A DNA stretch of 17,889 nt. It comes from CAYNEI01 sp964396185 (GTDB lineage Archaea; Thermoplasmatota; SW-10-69-26). Position numbers and translations under genes: made by a program. Below are positions 7,396 to 13,842 of this stretch, piece after piece. The notes beneath the pieces were generated by a model, which made no database searches, was not told the origin of the DNA, and saw only the letters and a program-made list of their open reading frames with translations. The stretch covers positions 1-17,889 of the forward strand of contig CAYNEI010000045.1 of assembly GCA_964396185.1 (NCBI GenBank), in the 5' to 3' direction. Positions within the stretch are counted from its first letter, which is position 1, and the number at the start of each line of letters is the position of its first letter.

Positions 7396-7409
7396 TGACA
7401 TGCATGTCA
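7396..7409. promoter_or_regulatory. Perfect 14-bp palindrome, possible operator
   Basis: TGACATGCATGTCA is a perfect palindrome in the 238-bp intergenic space between the divergent NUDIX and zinc-ribbon-like genes, 85 bases upstream of the latter's ATG. Such dyads are typical sites for dimeric winged-helix regulators; none of the local regulators is shown to bind it. Confidence 0.4.
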
Positions 7410-7448
7410 CGGCAGCACACGATGTGCAACCAGGCGCTTGCACCCAGC

Positions 7449-7456
7449 CATATGCG
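7449..7456 (+). promoter_or_regulatory. Possible TATA-like element of the small CxxC protein gene
   Basis: CATATGCG is centred about 26 bases before 7478, which would place transcription start just upstream of the Shine-Dalgarno-like GAGGGGTGA (7479-7487). Weak consensus; spacing is the main argument. Confidence 0.3.
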
Positions 7457-7494
7457 TTGCGGAACTGGCCAAGTTCCCGAGGGGTGAACCACCC

Positions 7495-7779
7495 ATGCCT
7501 GAGAACGAAGGACCCGGCCCGGCTCGCGGCGACGTGACCAACCGACCAGGCTCCAGGGAGCAAGCGACCGAGGAGTTCGTTGGCAGCCACGCATCCTCCT
7601 GGATCCCTCTCCAACCGCTTGAGCAGTCTCCTCCCGGGGCCATCGCTGTTCGCCTGGGCTCCCGCCGCGTGCTCCGGTGTGCGGCCTGCCAGACCAAAGT
7701 GGGCGTGGTCCCGAACCCAGAGGCCGCGGCCCTTGTGGGTGCCAGCTACTGCTCGGGCTGCGCGGCTACGGCGCTCTGA
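7495..7779 (+). CDS. Small protein with two CxxC pairs (zinc-ribbon-like), hypothetical
   Basis: A 94-aa protein I do not recognise. The ATG at 7495 is favoured over an in-frame upstream ATG-like start at 7438 because GAGGGGTGA, complementary to the 16S 3' end, lies 7 bases before it. The N-terminal half is polar and probably disordered. The C-terminal third carries CAAC (Cys62, Cys65) and CSGC (Cys86, Cys89) separated by 20 residues, a spacing suited to a single zinc ribbon. It ends nine bases before the convergent pheA stop. The zinc ligand set and the strong ribosome site argue for a real gene; base composition alone would not. Role unknown. Confidence 0.6.
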   Translation: MPENEGPGPARGDVTNRPGSREQATEEFVGSHASSWIPLQPLEQSPPGAIAVRLGSRRVLRCAACQTKVGVVPNPEAAALVGASYCSGCAATAL

Positions 7780-7782
7780 CCC

Positions 7783-7797
7783 GCCGGCTAGCCCGGC
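7783..7797. terminator. Short hairpin between convergent genes
   Basis: GCCGG and CCGGC form a 5-bp stem with a 5-base loop between the stops of the CxxC-protein gene and pheA, overlapping the pheA stop. There is no U-tract, so any terminator role is tentative. Confidence 0.2.
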
Positions 7798-8642
7798 TTG
7801 GCCGCGGCGGGCTCGATGAGGGGCTCGTCGGCGGCCGGGTAGCTGCCCAGAACCTTGAGCATGGTCGTGACTTGAGCCAGATCAGCCAGGGCAGAACGGA
7901 CCTCCTCGTCCTCCCGGTGACCCTGGACATCCAGGTGGAAAACGTACTCCCACGGCCGGCCTCGGCTGGGTCGGCTCTCCAGCTTGAGCATGTTCACCTC
8001 GTGCTCGGCCAGCGGGGTGAGCGCGCGGTAGAGCGCGCCGGGGCTGTGGTCCGTGGCGAACACGAGGCTGGTCTTGGTCTGCTGCTCATCGGTTCCGCGG
8101 CTTGCTGGTGAGCGCTCGAGCACCAAAAAGCGGGTGCGGTTGTGGTGGGCGGTCTGCACATCTTCGGCCAGGATCTCGAGCTCGTGATCCTCGGCGGCCT
8201 GCCGGGAGGCCAGCGCCCCCTCGCCTTGCCGCTTCTCCTCGGCGATCATCCTGGCCGCACCAGCGGTGTCGTGGGCCGGGATCGGCTGGATGCCGTGCTC
8301 GCGCAGGAAGCCGTCGCACTGGTCCAGGGCCTGGGGGTGGCTGTGCACGCGCTCGATCTCGTCCAGGCGCTGACCCGGCAAAGCGAGCAGGCAGTGCTCG
8401 ATGGGCATGACCGCCTCGCCGGTAACGAAGAGGTCGTGCTGTCGGAGCAAGTCGTAGGTGCGCACGATGCTGCCGGCCAGGCTGTTCTCGATGGGCACCA
8501 CGGCGGCGTCGAGCTCCCCCGAGACCAGCCTCGTGAAGACCTCCTCGAGCGACGGGCAGGGCACGGGCTCGGCCTGCGGGAAGACGCCGAGTGCGGTGGC
8601 TTCGCTGTAGGCACCGCGCTCGCCCTGGAAACCCACGCGCAT
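7788..8642 (-). CDS. pheA: Prephenate dehydratase with ACT domain
   Basis: A 284-aa enzyme, close to the usual length of monofunctional prephenate dehydratases. It converts prephenate to phenylpyruvate with loss of water and CO2, the committed step of phenylalanine synthesis, in the cytoplasm. The N-terminus VGFQGERGAYSE is the family opening; VVPIENSLAGS (residues 48-58) and the catalytic NRTRF (168-172, TRF at 170-172) are intact. The ACT regulatory domain has GALYRAL (202-208) and ESRP (222-225), the motifs for feedback inhibition by phenylalanine. There is no chorismate mutase domain. It stands alone, not in an aromatic operon. The ATG at 8642 has no strong Shine-Dalgarno; the start is set by the family N-terminus. 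Confidence 0.95.
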   Translation of the reverse strand: MRVGFQGERGAYSEATALGVFPQAEPVPCPSLEEVFTRLVSGELDAAVVPIENSLAGSIVRTYDLLRQHDLFVTGEAVMPIEHCLLALPGQRLDEIERVHSHPQALDQCDGFLREHGIQPIPAHDTAGAARMIAEEKRQGEGALASRQAAEDHELEILAEDVQTAHHNRTRFLVLERSPASRGTDEQQTKTSLVFATDHSPGALYRALTPLAEHEVNMLKLESRPSRGRPWEYVFHLDVQGHREDEEVRSALADLAQVTTMLKVLGSYPAADEPLIEPAAAKPG

Positions 8643-8701
8643 GGGCCGGCCAGGGAGCCATCGGGCATCAAGTTTCTGGGGTGTAGGGAAGACCCGCGCG
8701 G

Positions 8702-8729
8702 GCCCGGACCCCCTCCCAGGGATCCGGGC
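8702..8729 (-). terminator. Hairpin downstream of the vWA-repeat gene
   Basis: GCCCGGA (8702-8708) and TCCGGGC (8723-8729) form a perfect 7-bp stem, with further CCC/GGG pairing inside the loop, 35 bases past the stop of the large vWA gene. A second palindrome, CCCGCGCGGG, follows at 8693-8702. Neither is followed by a clear T-run, so this may stabilise the 3' end rather than terminate. Confidence 0.35.
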
Positions 8730-8763
8730 TGCGCGGTAAGCCCTCGGCCAAGCGACTCAGGGG

Positions 8764-11559
8764 TCAGCCGGCGAGGCTGTCGATGCAGACGCTGACGTCG
8801 TCCACGTAGAGCCCACGGTCTGTGTAGAACGAGTCCGAGACGAGCCGGAACCCGAGCTGGATCTCCTCACCCGCGAACGGCGAGAGATCGAAACTGGTCT
8901 CCTCCCAGCCACCGATGTACCCAGCCCACGAGGGTGCATATGCCCCGTACGTGCCGTAGAGCGCGCCATCGGTGGGCTCGATCTTCGTGACCGTTGTGCC
9001 ATCATCGACCTCGACCCAGGCCGCGTCCCCGTACCCGTAGAGGTCGGCCCAGATGTTGGTGGTCAGCGTGACCTCGAGGCCCGGGGGAACCGCCAGCAAG
9101 TCGATCACCGGGCTCGTGAGCAGTTGGTCGGTGTTGTACCCGTACCGGGAATCGAGGTCTGTGCCCCAGGCGTTCTGACCGCTGGCCGCGCCGGACGGGC
9201 CGTAGGTGGGGGTGCCCAGCTCCCACTCGTCACCGGGACCGCTGTGGCTCCACGCGCCCTCACCGCTCTCCATGTCGTCCTCGAAGACGCAGGAGAGGCT
9301 GGCCGAGGTCGTCGGGAGATCAGGGTCCTCGACGGGCCGGTCGATGCACACGCTGACATCATCGACGAAGAGCCCCGCGCGCTCGTAGATCGAGTCCGAG
9401 GCGAGCCGGAAGCGGAGCTGGATCTCCTCGCCGGCGAACTCCGTCAGGTTGAACGTGGTCTCGTGCCAGCCGCCCACATTGTAGTGCCAGGCGGGGGAGT
9501 GGCTCGAGTACGTCGTGTAGCTTGGCCCGGTTACGGGATGGATCTTGGTCACGGCGGTGCCGTTGTCCACCTCGACCCATGCTGCATCGTTGTAGATGTA
9601 CGTGTACGACCAGATGTTGGCGCTCATCTCGATCGGGTCCCCGGGCAGCGCGGTTCGCAAGTTGATCGCCGGGCTGGTGAGCACCTGGTCGCTGTTGCTC
9701 GAGTACCGGGAGTCTAGGTCTGTACCCCAGGCATTATCGCCGGAGGCAGCGGCGTACACGTAGTAGCTGGGCGTGCCCAGCTCCCACTCATCGCCGGCAC
9801 CGCTGTGGGTCCACGCGCCCTCGCCGCTCTCCATGTCGTCCTGGAAGACGCAGGAGAGGCTCACGGAGGGCTCGAGGGTTGGGGGCTCGGGGTCCTCGAC
9901 GGGTCGGTCGATGCAGACGCTGACGTCGTCGACGTAGAGCCCTGCCCGCTGGTAGAGCGAGTCCGAGGCGAGCCGGAAGCGGAGCTGGATCTCCTCCCCG
10001 GCGAACTGCGTCAGGTTGAACGTGGTTTCGTGCCAGCCGTTGACGTAGAAGTGCCAGGCGGGGGAGTGGCTCGAGTACGTGTCGTAGCTTGGTCCGGTCA
10101 CGGGATGGATCTTGGTCACGGTGGTGCCGTCGTCGACCTCGACCCATGCTGCATCGTCGTAGAGGTACGTGTACGACCAGATGTTGGCGCTCATCTCGAT
10201 GGGGTCGCCCGGGAGCGCGGTTCCCAGGTCGATCATCGGGCTGGTGAGGACCTGGTCGCTGTTGGTTGAGTACACGGAGTCGAGGTCTGTGCCCCAGGCG
10301 TTCTGACCGCTGGCCGCACCGGACGGGCCGTAGGTCGGCGTACCGAGCTCCCACTCGTCACCGGGACCGCTGTGCGTCCACGCGCTTTCCCTGGCCTCGA
10401 AGTCGTCCTGGAAGACGCAGGAGAGGCTGGTTAAGGTTGTGGGGGGCTCGGGGTCCTCGACGGGCCGGTCGATGCAGACGCTGACGTCGTCGACGAAGAG
10501 CCCAGCGCGCTCGTAGATCGGGTCCGAGACGAGTCGGAAGCGGAGCTGGATCTCCTCGCCGGCGAAGGCTGAGAGGTTGAACGCGGTGTCGTGCCAGCCG
10601 CCAACGTAGTCGTGCCAGGCGGGCGAGTGGATCGAATCCGTGGTGTAGCTAGGTTCGGTCACGGGCTCGATCTTCGTGATGGCTGTCCCGTCGTCCACCT
10701 CGACCCAAGAGGCGTCATCGTACGACGCGTGGTAGGCCCAAATGTTGGTGGTCAGGCTGATCTCGTCGCCCGGCAGGGCTGTGCGCAAGTCGATCGCCGG
10801 GCTCGTAAGGACCTGGTCGCTGTTGCTCGAATACCCGGAGCTGAGATCCGTGCCCCAGGCGTTCTCACCGCTGGCCGCGCCGGACGGGCCGTAGGTGGGG
10901 GTCCCGAGCTCCCACTCGTCACCGGGACCGCTGTGGGTCCAGCCGCCCTCGCCGCTCTCCATGTCGTCCTGGAAGACGCAGGAGAGGCTGGTTGAGGGGG
11001 TTGCCGGCGGGCTGGGAACCTGGCCGGGATCGATGGCGGCCTCCCCGCAGATACTGACATCGTCGATGTACATGCCGGGGTAGGTGACGCTGGAGTCGGT
11101 GGCCATCCGGAACCGGAAGGTGACCTCTTCGCCTGCGTATCCGCTGACATCGAAGGTGACGTTCTGCCAGCCACCGTGGTCGCCGCTCCATGCCGCCCCG
11201 CCGGGCCGGTACGTGGAGGTGTCGTAGGCGGGGCCTTCTGCCGGGGTAAGCGTGGTCACGCCATCGGAGGTCTGGGCCTCGACCACGCCACCGTCGTAGT
11301 AGTTCTCACTGTGGAAGTACAGTGCGAAGGTCAGGTTGATCGATTCGTCTCCTGAGAACCCGCTGAGGTCCACCGGCGGGGGGGAGAGCACCTGGTCGGC
11401 GTTGTTGTTGTAATTGGCGTCCAAGTCTGTCCCCCAGGCGTTGTCGCCGCTGGCCGCGCCAGGTGCACCGTTGGTCGGTGTGCCGAGCTCCCACTCGTCC
11501 TGGGCGCCACTGTGTGTCCAGTCGCCGACACCGCTCTCCATGTCGTCCTCGAACGCGCA
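8764..11559 (-). repeat. Five tandem ~565-bp coding repeats
   Basis: The Cys codons that open the repeats lie at 11559, 10980, 10419, 9852 and 9291, giving periods of 579, 561, 567 and 561 bp; the last copy is cut to 528 bp including the stop. Copies two to five share long near-identical DNA stretches, for example around the DEWELGTPTYGPSG coding segment, while copy one is clearly diverged. All indels are multiples of three. Confidence 0.95.
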
Positions 11560-12867
11560 GCGCTCGATCCCGGCATTTCCGAAGTCGGGCAAGTCGCTCG
11601 TGACCGTGGGCTCATCCTCGTTGGCCTCCGGGTCGTCGAAGCTCGGTGCGACGCCGCAGGACGCCGCGGTGCGCGCTGCGCTGACGGTCACCTCGACGGT
11701 CGCGCTGCCTGCGACCAGGCTTGCGTGGATCAGGCGCACCGACTGCTCGGCCTGCCCGTCCACCACCCGCGTGTTCTGCTCGTTCAGGGTCACGTTGCCC
11801 AGCGGGCCCAGTGGGATCGTGGTGTTGACCGGGACGTTAGCGTCCATGGTGGTACCGTCCACGGTGACGCTGGCCAGGCTCGTGCCGTCGGCGCTGGCCG
11901 ACGCATCGCCCTGGCTGGCCATGGAGCTGGAGGCTGCCGTGAGCAGCCCTGTGGACAGGATCACCTTGTCGCTCGGGTCCCGGATGGTGAAATTGGCGAC
12001 CTGGGCGATGGCGTTGGCAGTGGCCTCACTATCGCCACCTTGACCTGTGGCCTCTGCGTAAAGGGCGGTGGCTGAGATGTTGTAGCCTGCAACGGGGACC
12101 GTGACGTTGGCGACATCATCCGAGCTCCCGATGGGCATGGTCTGTTGGTTGAGGCGGTCGACGATGACGGATGTGCCCGTGGCTGGGTCCTCGACGCGGA
12201 TGTCCAGGTTGTAGGCCTCCGCGATGACCGCCGACTTGGTGACCGCTCCCGTGAGCTCCTCGAAGGCGACGAGGAGTTCCTCGGTGTTGGCGGGCGCGAA
12301 GAAGTGGTCTTCGGTGGGCTCGCTGGCGATGGCCTCCATGGTCGCGTGGTCTGCATCGCTGCCCAGCGCGATGCTGAAGATCTCGATCCCCTGTGCCTTG
12401 GCAGCGTCCGCCGAGGCGATGGTGTCCCCGGAGGAGAGGCCGTCCGAGAGCACGATCATGATGGGCCGCGCGCTTGTTCGTCCGTTGTTGGCGAAGTCGT
12501 TGACCGAGAGGTCGATGCCGGAGCCGATGTTCGTGCCGCCACCGGCGACCAGGTCCCCGATCTCGCTGATCGTGTGGGCGTGGTCGAACGAGAGCGACTT
12601 GTCCAGAGTGGCCGAGCTCGCGAACGAGACCAAGCCGGACTGGTCCTGGGTGGTCATGTTCTCCACCAGGCGGGTTGCCCCGTCCCTGGCGGTCTGGATC
12701 TTGTCCCCGTTCATGCTGCCGGAGCGGTCGATCACGAGGCTGACATCCGCCGGCGTGCGCGCAGCACACCCATCCGCGTCAGCTTCATCCTGGGCGCCTG
12801 CAGGGACGCTCCCAAGCGAAACCCCTGCCGTCACCATAAGCAGCGCGACCAGGAGAACGCGTTTCAT
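8764..12867 (-). CDS. Secreted vWA-domain protein with five tandem adhesin-like repeats
   Basis: A 1367-aa exported protein. A Sec signal peptide occupies residues 1-25 (ending AGA-QD). The vWA domain (about 41-215) has a complete metal-ion-dependent adhesion site: Asp47-x-Ser49-x-Ser51, Thr112, Asp142. Residues 216-436 look like beta-sandwich material. Then come five repeats starting at residues 437, 630, 817, 1006 and 1193, each opening with C-x-F-x-DD, WTHSG, DEWELGTP, AWGTDL and closing with RFR...GxxVDDVS.C; one Cys near each end could form a disulfide. This pattern resembles the C-terminal beta-jelly-roll domain of M6 immune-inhibitor-A-type and choice-of-anchor/MAM-like proteins. No C-terminal membrane segment or sorting signal is seen, so attachment is unknown. 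The ATG is preceded by GGGGCG. Probable role: surface adhesion or matrix binding. Confidence 0.9.
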   Translation of the reverse strand: MKRVLLVALLMVTAGVSLGSVPAGAQDEADADGCAARTPADVSLVIDRSGSMNGDKIQTARDGATRLVENMTTQDQSGLVSFASSATLDKSLSFDHAHTISEIGDLVAGGGTNIGSGIDLSVNDFANNGRTSARPIMIVLSDGLSSGDTIASADAAKAQGIEIFSIALGSDADHATMEAIASEPTEDHFFAPANTEELLVAFEELTGAVTKSAVIAEAYNLDIRVEDPATGTSVIVDRLNQQTMPIGSSDDVANVTVPVAGYNISATALYAEATGQGGDSEATANAIAQVANFTIRDPSDKVILSTGLLTAASSSMASQGDASASADGTSLASVTVDGTTMDANVPVNTTIPLGPLGNVTLNEQNTRVVDGQAEQSVRLIHASLVAGSATVEVTVSAARTAASCGVAPSFDDPEANEDEPTVTSDLPDFGNAGIERCAFEDDMESGVGDWTHSGAQDEWELGTPTNGAPGAASGDNAWGTDLDANYNNNADQVLSPPPVDLSGFSGDESINLTFALYFHSENYYDGGVVEAQTSDGVTTLTPAEGPAYDTSTYRPGGAAWSGDHGGWQNVTFDVSGYAGEEVTFRFRMATDSSVTYPGMYIDDVSICGEAAIDPGQVPSPPATPSTSLSCVFQDDMESGEGGWTHSGPGDEWELGTPTYGPSGAASGENAWGTDLSSGYSSNSDQVLTSPAIDLRTALPGDEISLTTNIWAYHASYDDASWVEVDDGTAITKIEPVTEPSYTTDSIHSPAWHDYVGGWHDTAFNLSAFAGEEIQLRFRLVSDPIYERAGLFVDDVSVCIDRPVEDPEPPTTLTSLSCVFQDDFEARESAWTHSGPGDEWELGTPTYGPSGAASGQNAWGTDLDSVYSTNSDQVLTSPMIDLGTALPGDPIEMSANIWSYTYLYDDAAWVEVDDGTTVTKIHPVTGPSYDTYSSHSPAWHFYVNGWHETTFNLTQFAGEEIQLRFRLASDSLYQRAGLYVDDVSVCIDRPVEDPEPPTLEPSVSLSCVFQDDMESGEGAWTHSGAGDEWELGTPSYYVYAAASGDNAWGTDLDSRYSSNSDQVLTSPAINLRTALPGDPIEMSANIWSYTYIYNDAAWVEVDNGTAVTKIHPVTGPSYTTYSSHSPAWHYNVGGWHETTFNLTEFAGEEIQLRFRLASDSIYERAGLFVDDVSVCIDRPVEDPDLPTTSASLSCVFEDDMESGEGAWSHSGPGDEWELGTPTYGPSGAASGQNAWGTDLDSRYGYNTDQLLTSPVIDLLAVPPGLEVTLTTNIWADLYGYGDAAWVEVDDGTTVTKIEPTDGALYGTYGAYAPSWAGYIGGWEETSFDLSPFAGEEIQLGFRLVSDSFYTDRGLYVDDVSVCIDSLAG

Positions 12868-12924
12868 GCGCTCGCCCCCGCGAGCATGGTCCAGACGGTC
12901 GGCTGCTGTACGCTACGGCCGGAT

Positions 12925-12932
12925 GCGAATAA
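12925..12932 (-). promoter_or_regulatory. Possible TATA-like box of the vWA-repeat gene
   Basis: On the minus strand GGTTATTCGC gives a TATA-like TTATTCGC about 60 bases upstream of the ATG at 12867, predicting a leader of roughly 35 bases that contains the GGGGCG ribosome site. The GGTTAT start is shared with the element at 17795-17804. Confidence 0.35.
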
Positions 12933-13032
12933 CCCCAACATAGGCTTCCCAGTGGCCCGCAAAGGGGTCCATCGCTATGGCCTTTGGCAATGACGGGTTG
13001 TCGCAAACCGGCGGTGCGTAAAGCGAACCTTC

Positions 13033-13055
13033 ATGTATCCGAAGTTCGTATACAT
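13033..13055 (+). promoter_or_regulatory. 23-bp imperfect palindrome, likely VapB operator
   Basis: Eleven-base arms (ATGTATCCGAA and TTCGTATACAT) flank a central G with a single mismatch. The dyad ends five bases before the GTG start of the antitoxin gene and covers where the TATA region and transcription start should lie (TTCATGTA at 13030-13037 is about 27 bases before the GTG). Type II antitoxins with a DNA-binding N-terminus usually repress their own promoter by binding such a dyad. Confidence 0.65.
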
Positions 13056-13060
13056 TCTCT

Positions 13061-13273
13061 GTGACAGATCGGATCCAGTTCCGCGAGGATGAGGACGTCA
13101 TCGCGTTCGTGGAGTCCCAGGGCATCAACCCGAACATGCTGGCCCGGGAGCTCTTCGAGGCCGAGGTGCGCCGGATGCGGGCAGCGTTCCGGTACCGCAA
13201 GATCCGCGAGATGAACATCCGGTTGCCGCGGTCCGGCGCCGAGATGATCCGTGAAGAGCGTGAGTCCCACTGA
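13061..13273 (+). CDS. VapB-type antitoxin (predicted DNA-binding)
   Basis: A 70-aa charged protein with a GTG start. The N-terminal half (IQFREDEDVIAF...GINPNMLARELFEAEVRRM) has the strand-helix-helix look of archaeal ribbon-helix-helix-like antitoxins; the C-terminal half is rich in Arg/Glu and would bind the toxin. The stop TGA overlaps the presumed start of the PIN-domain toxin (CTGA). A near-perfect dyad lies immediately upstream. The assignment rests mainly on size, charge pattern and the neighbouring PIN gene. Confidence 0.75.
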   Translation: MTDRIQFREDEDVIAFVESQGINPNMLARELFEAEVRRMRAAFRYRKIREMNIRLPRSGAEMIREERESH

Positions 13274-13731
13274 GCATCCAACGGGTCGTCGTCGATTCCA
13301 GCGCCCTGTTAGACAGCGTGGACGATCGGTACCCCGGATGGGGGGAGACCTTCGGGTACATCGATGGAGCATACGCCCTGGAGGCACCGTTCCTGTTGGA
13401 GTCGGAGATGGGACAGGTCATCCACCACAAGCACCCGCAGCTGTTCGGCCATGACCCTGACACGCGAACCGAGGCGCTCCACCTCCTCCTGTACGGAATC
13501 CGGAGGGTCCCATCAGACGATGCCTCGCGCGCCCGCTGCGCACACCTGGTCGAGACCTTCGGCCTGTCCTACTACGACGCCGAGTTCCTGGAGCTCGCCG
13601 CCCGGGACGACACCGGGCTCCTGTTGACACAGGACCAGCGCCTGCTCGATGCGGCCCGCCGACACCTGAGCGCTGAGCGGGCAGCCGACCTGGATGGGGC
13701 TGCCGCTCGGATCACCGCCGGGTCGCTGTGA
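13270..13731 (+). CDS. VapC-type PIN-domain toxin (predicted RNase), CTG start
   Basis: A 153-aa PIN-domain protein. The conserved opening RVVVDSSALLD, with the first catalytic Asp at residue 9, lies upstream of the first standard start codon in this frame (GTG at 13318), and a stop in the same frame sits at 13261. The only sensible start is the CTG at 13270, overlapping the antitoxin stop as CTGA in place of the usual ATGA. Further acidic residues fit a PIN active site: Glu46 in LLESEMGQV, Asp in LSYYDAEFLELA, and Asp in LLLTQDQRLLDAA. VapC toxins are Mg2+-dependent RNases that cut tRNA or rRNA. Without the CTG start the protein would lack strand one and a catalytic residue, so a CTG start, leaky coupling, or a sequence error must be assumed. 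Confidence 0.8.
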   Translation: MSIQRVVVDSSALLDSVDDRYPGWGETFGYIDGAYALEAPFLLESEMGQVIHHKHPQLFGHDPDTRTEALHLLLYGIRRVPSDDASRARCAHLVETFGLSYYDAEFLELAARDDTGLLLTQDQRLLDAARRHLSAERAADLDGAAARITAGSL

Positions 13732-13767
13732 GGTGCACCTCGGGGGGCCGGCCCCACCGTCCTGGCC

Positions 13768-13801
13768 GTCACCTCAACAACATGACCACAAACGAGGTGA
13801 C
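13768..13801. promoter_or_regulatory. Perfect 8-bp inverted repeat upstream of the protease gene
   Basis: GTCACCTC (13768-13775) and GAGGTGAC (13794-13801) are perfect inverted copies separated by 18 A-rich bases, in the 111-bp space between vapC and the protease gene. A 12-bp palindrome GGGGCCGGCCCC lies just upstream (13744-13755). The pair could be an operator for the protease promoter or a 3' structure for the vapBC transcript. No TATA box is evident here. Confidence 0.4.
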
Positions 13802-13842
13802 CCCCCTCATCCACCCCAGCCCGACCCCCTCGGAGGCGCTCT

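Noticed and set aside
9000..11560. Regularly spaced direct repeats considered as a CRISPR array
   Set aside because: The period is about 565 bp, the repeats are entirely coding with frame-preserving indels, and there are no short unique spacers.
13318..13731. Toxin gene starting at the first standard GTG (13318)
   Set aside because: It would remove the first beta strand and the catalytic Asp of the PIN domain, which are clearly encoded just upstream.
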